Source: CAYLJO01 sp964383905
GTDB lineage: Bacteria > Acidobacteriota > Blastocatellia > Pyrinomonadales > Pyrinomonadaceae
Reading direction: 5' to 3'
Assembly: GCA_964383905.1 (NCBI GenBank)
Contig: CAYLJO010000257.1
Coordinates: 1-8,487, forward strand
Length of the DNA stretch: 8,487 nucleotides
Every line of letters starts with the position of its first letter. Positions within the stretch are counted from its first letter, which is position 1. Below are positions 6,145-8,487 of this stretch, piece by piece. The notes beneath the pieces were generated by a model, which was not told the origin of the DNA, made no database searches, and saw nothing but the letters and a program-made list of their open reading frames with translations. The position numbers and the translations under genes were made by a program.

Positions 6145-7140
6145 TCACGATTTCGCGACGAGCACCGCGAGGTCGCCGGCGTGCTCTTCCGTGTACGGTG
6201 TTCGAAGCTGCACATTGTAGTGATCCATCAACCACAGCTCGGGGATTATTTCAGCAATCAGCTTGCCGTCGTCGAAAACTCTGACCATTGAGCTTTCCGA
6301 GACGACGATGGCGATGGCGTTGGTCACCTGCGAGATGGAGCCCCCGGCCAGATGACGGCTGCCCATGCCGTAGGGCAAGGCCACGCCGGAGGCCATCGCG
6401 TCAAGGTAGCGGCAGGCCGCGACAACCACGCCCTGGTCGGACACAACGAAGGCGCCGTCAAGCTGCGCCAGCTCTTTGATTGTCCCGCGAAGATTAAGAT
6501 CCCTGATGTCTTTGGCCTGATCAGGGTGGCCGGCGAGCGGGTCAAGGATGAGCGGGCGTGAGCGCTCCAGCACGGCATCGGCGTCGCCAAAGGTAAAGAG
6601 TGTTCCGATGCGACGGCCTTCACGCCCTTCGCGCGCGATCTCGACCGCTAATTCGATGACCGGCTCTAAATTCGCCTGGTTGCATTTACGCACCTGCCCG
6701 CAAATTGACTTGAACATACCTTCGATTCTCATCTCCGAGTCCTGACGGGCACGCGACGCAGCAGCGCCGTGGGGCGAGGCGGCGAATGGCGGGGCCGTGC
6801 CGGAAGCCATGGCCCCCGGTCGGGTGCCCTCCCGGACGGCATTGTTGCCGTCTTTTAACGTCTGATTGACGTCAGGCTCGCTGTCAAATAAGAGCTCATC
6901 AATGAAGCACCAGCGCCAGCTTTCACCCGGCTCAAGGGATTCGATGATGGGGTGTTCGGTTGAATGAAAGTGGGCGGTGGCGTGCTTGTTCTTCGAATCA
7001 TCGCAGCAGCCGACGTGACCACAAGTCAGGCAGAGCCGCAAATGGAGCCACGTGTCTCCCAATTTTAGACACTCCTCGCACCCATCAGTCATCGGTGAAA
7101 CATCTTGAATCCGGTCGAGGTGTTGGCAGGACTTCGTCAT
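6145..7140 (-). CDS. UBP-type zinc finger fused to DisA-type diadenylate cyclase domain
   Basis: A 331-residue two-domain protein. Residues about 3-85 form a UBP-type zinc finger (zf-UBP): candidate ligands C5/H7, C21/C24, C37/C40, C45, H53, H57, H63, with the closing WRWCFIDE at 75-82. In eukaryotes this fold binds the free C-terminus of ubiquitin; its bacterial role is not settled. A low-complexity Gly/Ala/Pro/Ser linker runs from about 95 to 133. Residues about 140-331 form a DisA_N (DAC) domain, which joins two ATP into c-di-AMP: ELAVEIAREGREGR (163-176), GTLFTFGD (179-186), the DGA motif at 228-230 and the RHR region as RHL (262-264), followed by the IVVSES strand (278-283). The third residue of RHR is leucine, which could affect activity. 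AAGGAG lies 6 nt before the ATG. No membrane segment is seen. It leads a probable two-gene operon with dgkA. Confidence 0.87.
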   Translation of the reverse strand: MTKSCQHLDRIQDVSPMTDGCEECLKLGDTWLHLRLCLTCGHVGCCDDSKNKHATAHFHSTEHPIIESLEPGESWRWCFIDELLFDSEPDVNQTLKDGNNAVREGTRPGAMASGTAPPFAASPHGAAASRARQDSEMRIEGMFKSICGQVRKCNQANLEPVIELAVEIAREGREGRRIGTLFTFGDADAVLERSRPLILDPLAGHPDQAKDIRDLNLRGTIKELAQLDGAFVVSDQGVVVAACRYLDAMASGVALPYGMGSRHLAGGSISQVTNAIAIVVSESSMVRVFDDGKLIAEIIPELWLMDHYNVQLRTPYTEEHAGDLAVLVAKS

Positions 7141-7146
7141 CTCAAT

Positions 7147-7152
7147 CTCCTT
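7147..7152 (-). promoter_or_regulatory. Ribosome binding site of the zinc finger-DAC gene
   Basis: AAGGAG on the minus strand, 6 nt before the ATG at 7140. It is the strongest ribosome site among the minus-strand genes and supports this start, and with it the inclusion of the zinc finger in the protein. Confidence 0.75.
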
Positions 7153-7190
7153 CTCCCTAATGGCGCACGCAGCGCGAAAGTGATGCGGTT

Positions 7191-7218
7191 AGTTTAGAAC
7201 AAGATAAGCAAGTGTGAA
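7191..7218 (-). promoter_or_regulatory. Candidate sigma-70-type promoter of the DAC-dgkA pair
   Basis: Minus strand: TTCACA (7213-7218, five of six to TTGACA), a 16 nt spacer, then TAAACT (7191-7196, four of six to TATAAT). Transcription would begin near 7184 and leave a leader of about 44 nt. Acidobacterial promoters are not well defined, so this is a consensus match only. Confidence 0.45.
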
Positions 7219-7368
7219 AGCGGGCGGGATTTTATTTCGGTCGTGGGGCAAATAATATTTTGTAGACAAATGATCTCATTCCGGTAAATTGGATCCTTTA
7301 ACATCTGATGTGGCGGGGAATTTTCACAACACAACAGTCCGGGGGTACGAGGTCGGCCCGGGTTTCAA

Positions 7369-7397
7369 TTGACAGATCGAAACCGCTCAACTAGGCT
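7369..7397 (+). promoter_or_regulatory. Candidate sigma-70-type promoter of the M61-like gene
   Basis: TTGACA (7369-7374, perfect) is followed after 17 nt by TAGGCT (7392-7397), which keeps the first two and last bases of TATAAT. It points toward the gene at 7485 and would give a leader of about 80 nt containing the hairpin at 7422-7455. Confidence 0.45.
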
Positions 7398-7421
7398 AAC
7401 CCGTTCTGCTTACAGGTTGTT

Positions 7422-7455
7422 CCACCTTATCCGCTCGATTGTCACGGTAAGGTGG
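7422..7455 (+). promoter_or_regulatory. Leader hairpin upstream of the M61-like gene
   Basis: CCACCTTA (7422-7429) and TAAGGTGG (7448-7455) are a perfect 8-bp inverted repeat. A G-U and a C-G pair extend it to ten pairs with a 14 nt loop. It ends 29 nt before the ATG and would lie in the transcript leader. No T-tract follows. It could be an operator on DNA or a structured leader on RNA. Confidence 0.45.
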
Positions 7456-7484
7456 CGGTATCAACGTTCAAGCCAAAGGAAACA

Positions 7485-8279
7485 ATGCGCCACAGACTAA
7501 TACTCCTCTCGCTGCTGTTGCTTCAGACGTGGGGCATGACAGCACTGGCCCAAGATCTGCCCGCCATCACGCTGAATGTGGACGCGCCGGACGCGCCGCG
7601 CAATGTCCTGCGGGCGAGGCTGGTCATTCCCGTTAAGACAGGGCCACTGACTCTGTTTTATCCGAAGTGGATTCCCGGCGAACACACCCCGACCGGGCCG
7701 ATCAACGACATAGTCGGGCTGAGGCTGAGCGGGGGCGGTAAGACAATCCCCTGGCGGCGTGACGATGTGGAGATGTTCGCTTTCCACTGCGACGTGCCGG
7801 CCGGCGTCAACGGGGTTGAAGTTGCCTTCGACGACGTTTCGCAGCCGAGGACAACCATGACGGCACGTTTGGTTTATAACGAGGCGCCGAACGGGCAAAT
7901 CAAAATCAACGAACAACTGAGAAAACAGATCGATCTCTCCTACTCTATCGGCTTGATAGTCAAGGACGACGGCCAGGTTCTCGACGCGAATCCCGAGATG
8001 ACCGCGGCAAGGGCGGGCCTCGCTCCGGGAATGAAACTGATCGCCGTCAACGGGCGCAGATGGTCGCCGGAGATACTGCAGGATGCTATCAAAGCGACGA
8101 AAACCAGCGCCGGGCGGCTTGAGCTGCTGGCAGAAAACGGCAGTTTTAACCAGACCTACAACCTGGACTACCAAGGAGGGGAGCGCTACCCGCATCTGGA
8201 GCGCGATCGGGCGAAGCCGGACCTGCTTTCGGAAGTGATCAAGCCGCGCGGAGCATTAGCCCCCGGCCAGACCCGGTAG
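7485..8279 (+). CDS. Secreted M61-peptidase-like protein lacking the catalytic domain
   Basis: A 264-residue exported protein. Start: ATG 7485 with AAAGGA 4 nt upstream; an in-frame GTG at 7452 would add 11 residues and spoil the signal peptide. Residues 1-22 are a signal peptide (MRHR, hydrophobic core, ALA before Q23). Residues about 25-120 match the N-terminal domain of the M61 glycyl aminopeptidase family, with FYPKWIPGEHTPTGPI (58-73) and IPWRRDDVEMFAFH (88-101). Residues about 128-250 match the C-terminal part: RLVYNEAPN, then a PDZ domain (SIGLIVKDDG to APGMKLIAVNGRRWSP, 154-195), and the family-typical end YQGGERYPHLERDRAKPDLL. Between them, near residues 118-128, the metallopeptidase core with its HExxH zinc motif is absent; typical members are two to three times longer. 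The two parts are joined in frame. It cannot be a peptidase as it stands, but could still bind peptides through the PDZ domain. Confidence 0.75.
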   Translation: MRHRLILLSLLLLQTWGMTALAQDLPAITLNVDAPDAPRNVLRARLVIPVKTGPLTLFYPKWIPGEHTPTGPINDIVGLRLSGGGKTIPWRRDDVEMFAFHCDVPAGVNGVEVAFDDVSQPRTTMTARLVYNEAPNGQIKINEQLRKQIDLSYSIGLIVKDDGQVLDANPEMTAARAGLAPGMKLIAVNGRRWSPEILQDAIKATKTSAGRLELLAENGSFNQTYNLDYQGGERYPHLERDRAKPDLLSEVIKPRGALAPGQTR

Positions 8280-8326
8280 ACGCTGGTGGCAGCCTATTTC
8301 CGGCGTGATGATCCTCACGTTCTTTG

Positions 8327-8452
8327 GTGCTGAAAAGGTATCACCTGCTGGTTGTGACAGATGTTCCTGAAGCCGGCGCACGTTGGGTCACTTGTGACAC
8401 CGGGTGTACCAGCTATCGCGAGAACTATGTGCCGGAAGCAGGGATAAGGTAA
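8327..8452 (+). CDS. Short coding-like frame, unidentified (possible remnant)
   Basis: From a GTG the frame reads 41 codons: LKRYHLLVVTDVPEAGA, RWVTCDTGC, TSYRENYVPEAGIR, then TAA. The balanced composition and two close cysteines (CDTGC) look more like real protein than the surrounding frames, but there is no clear ribosome site and the family is not recognised. It may be a small gene or the tail of a decayed one. The rest of 8280-8487 holds nothing I can support. Confidence 0.2.
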   Translation: MLKRYHLLVVTDVPEAGARWVTCDTGCTSYRENYVPEAGIR

Positions 8453-8487
8453 AGCGGCTGATAGACATCATTCAAGATGTTAGTCTA

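Noticed and set aside
7497..8195. A 232-codon minus-strand frame opposite the M61-like gene
   Set aside because: The forward strand encodes a signal peptide and two recognisable M61/PDZ regions. The minus frame is an antisense shadow.

Overview
The window is about 8.5 kb of moderately high-GC bacterial chromosome, probably from a soil Acidobacteriota (Blastocatellia-like). That placement is inferred from the gene mix: a PaiA-type acetyltransferase, an M61 glycyl-aminopeptidase-type protein, a UBP zinc finger joined to a DisA-type domain, and small zinc-site proteins. It has not been confirmed by any search. A run of exactly 100 N (2969-3068) marks a scaffold gap.

Left part (1-2756, + strand): the tail of an unidentified gene; a GNAT N-acetyltransferase of the PaiA spermidine/spermine type; an arylamine N-acetyltransferase whose true start appears to be a CTG codon at 738 behind a perfect Shine-Dalgarno; and a diguanylate cyclase with an intact GGDEF active site and an intact RxxD inhibitory site. 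The ~290 bp in front of the cyclase carries three copies of one 9-13 nt motif, two direct and one inverted.

Middle (2757-5175): a broken minus-strand gene that crosses the gap and resembles the C-terminal part of a phage portal protein; gene-poor, AT-richer DNA; a single-domain PilZ protein (c-di-GMP receptor) with both binding motifs; a small putative zinc-binding protein; and a spacer with a short tandem repeat and a hairpin.

Right part: three minus-strand genes, a DUF6228/WapI-like protein, a DgkA-family lipid kinase, and the most striking gene of the window, a protein that joins an N-terminal UBP-type zinc finger to a C-terminal DisA_N (diadenylate cyclase, DAC) domain. The last two lie 36 bp apart and probably form one transcript from a promoter at about 7191-7218. 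Divergent from it, behind a TTGACA promoter and a leader hairpin, is a secreted M61-peptidase-like protein in which the N-terminal domain runs directly into the PDZ domain. The metallopeptidase core is missing.

The theme is nucleotide second messengers: c-di-GMP synthesis and reception in the first half, and a probable c-di-AMP synthase with a zinc finger, paired with a membrane lipid kinase, in the second. No CRISPR array, rRNA, tRNA or complete mobile element was seen.
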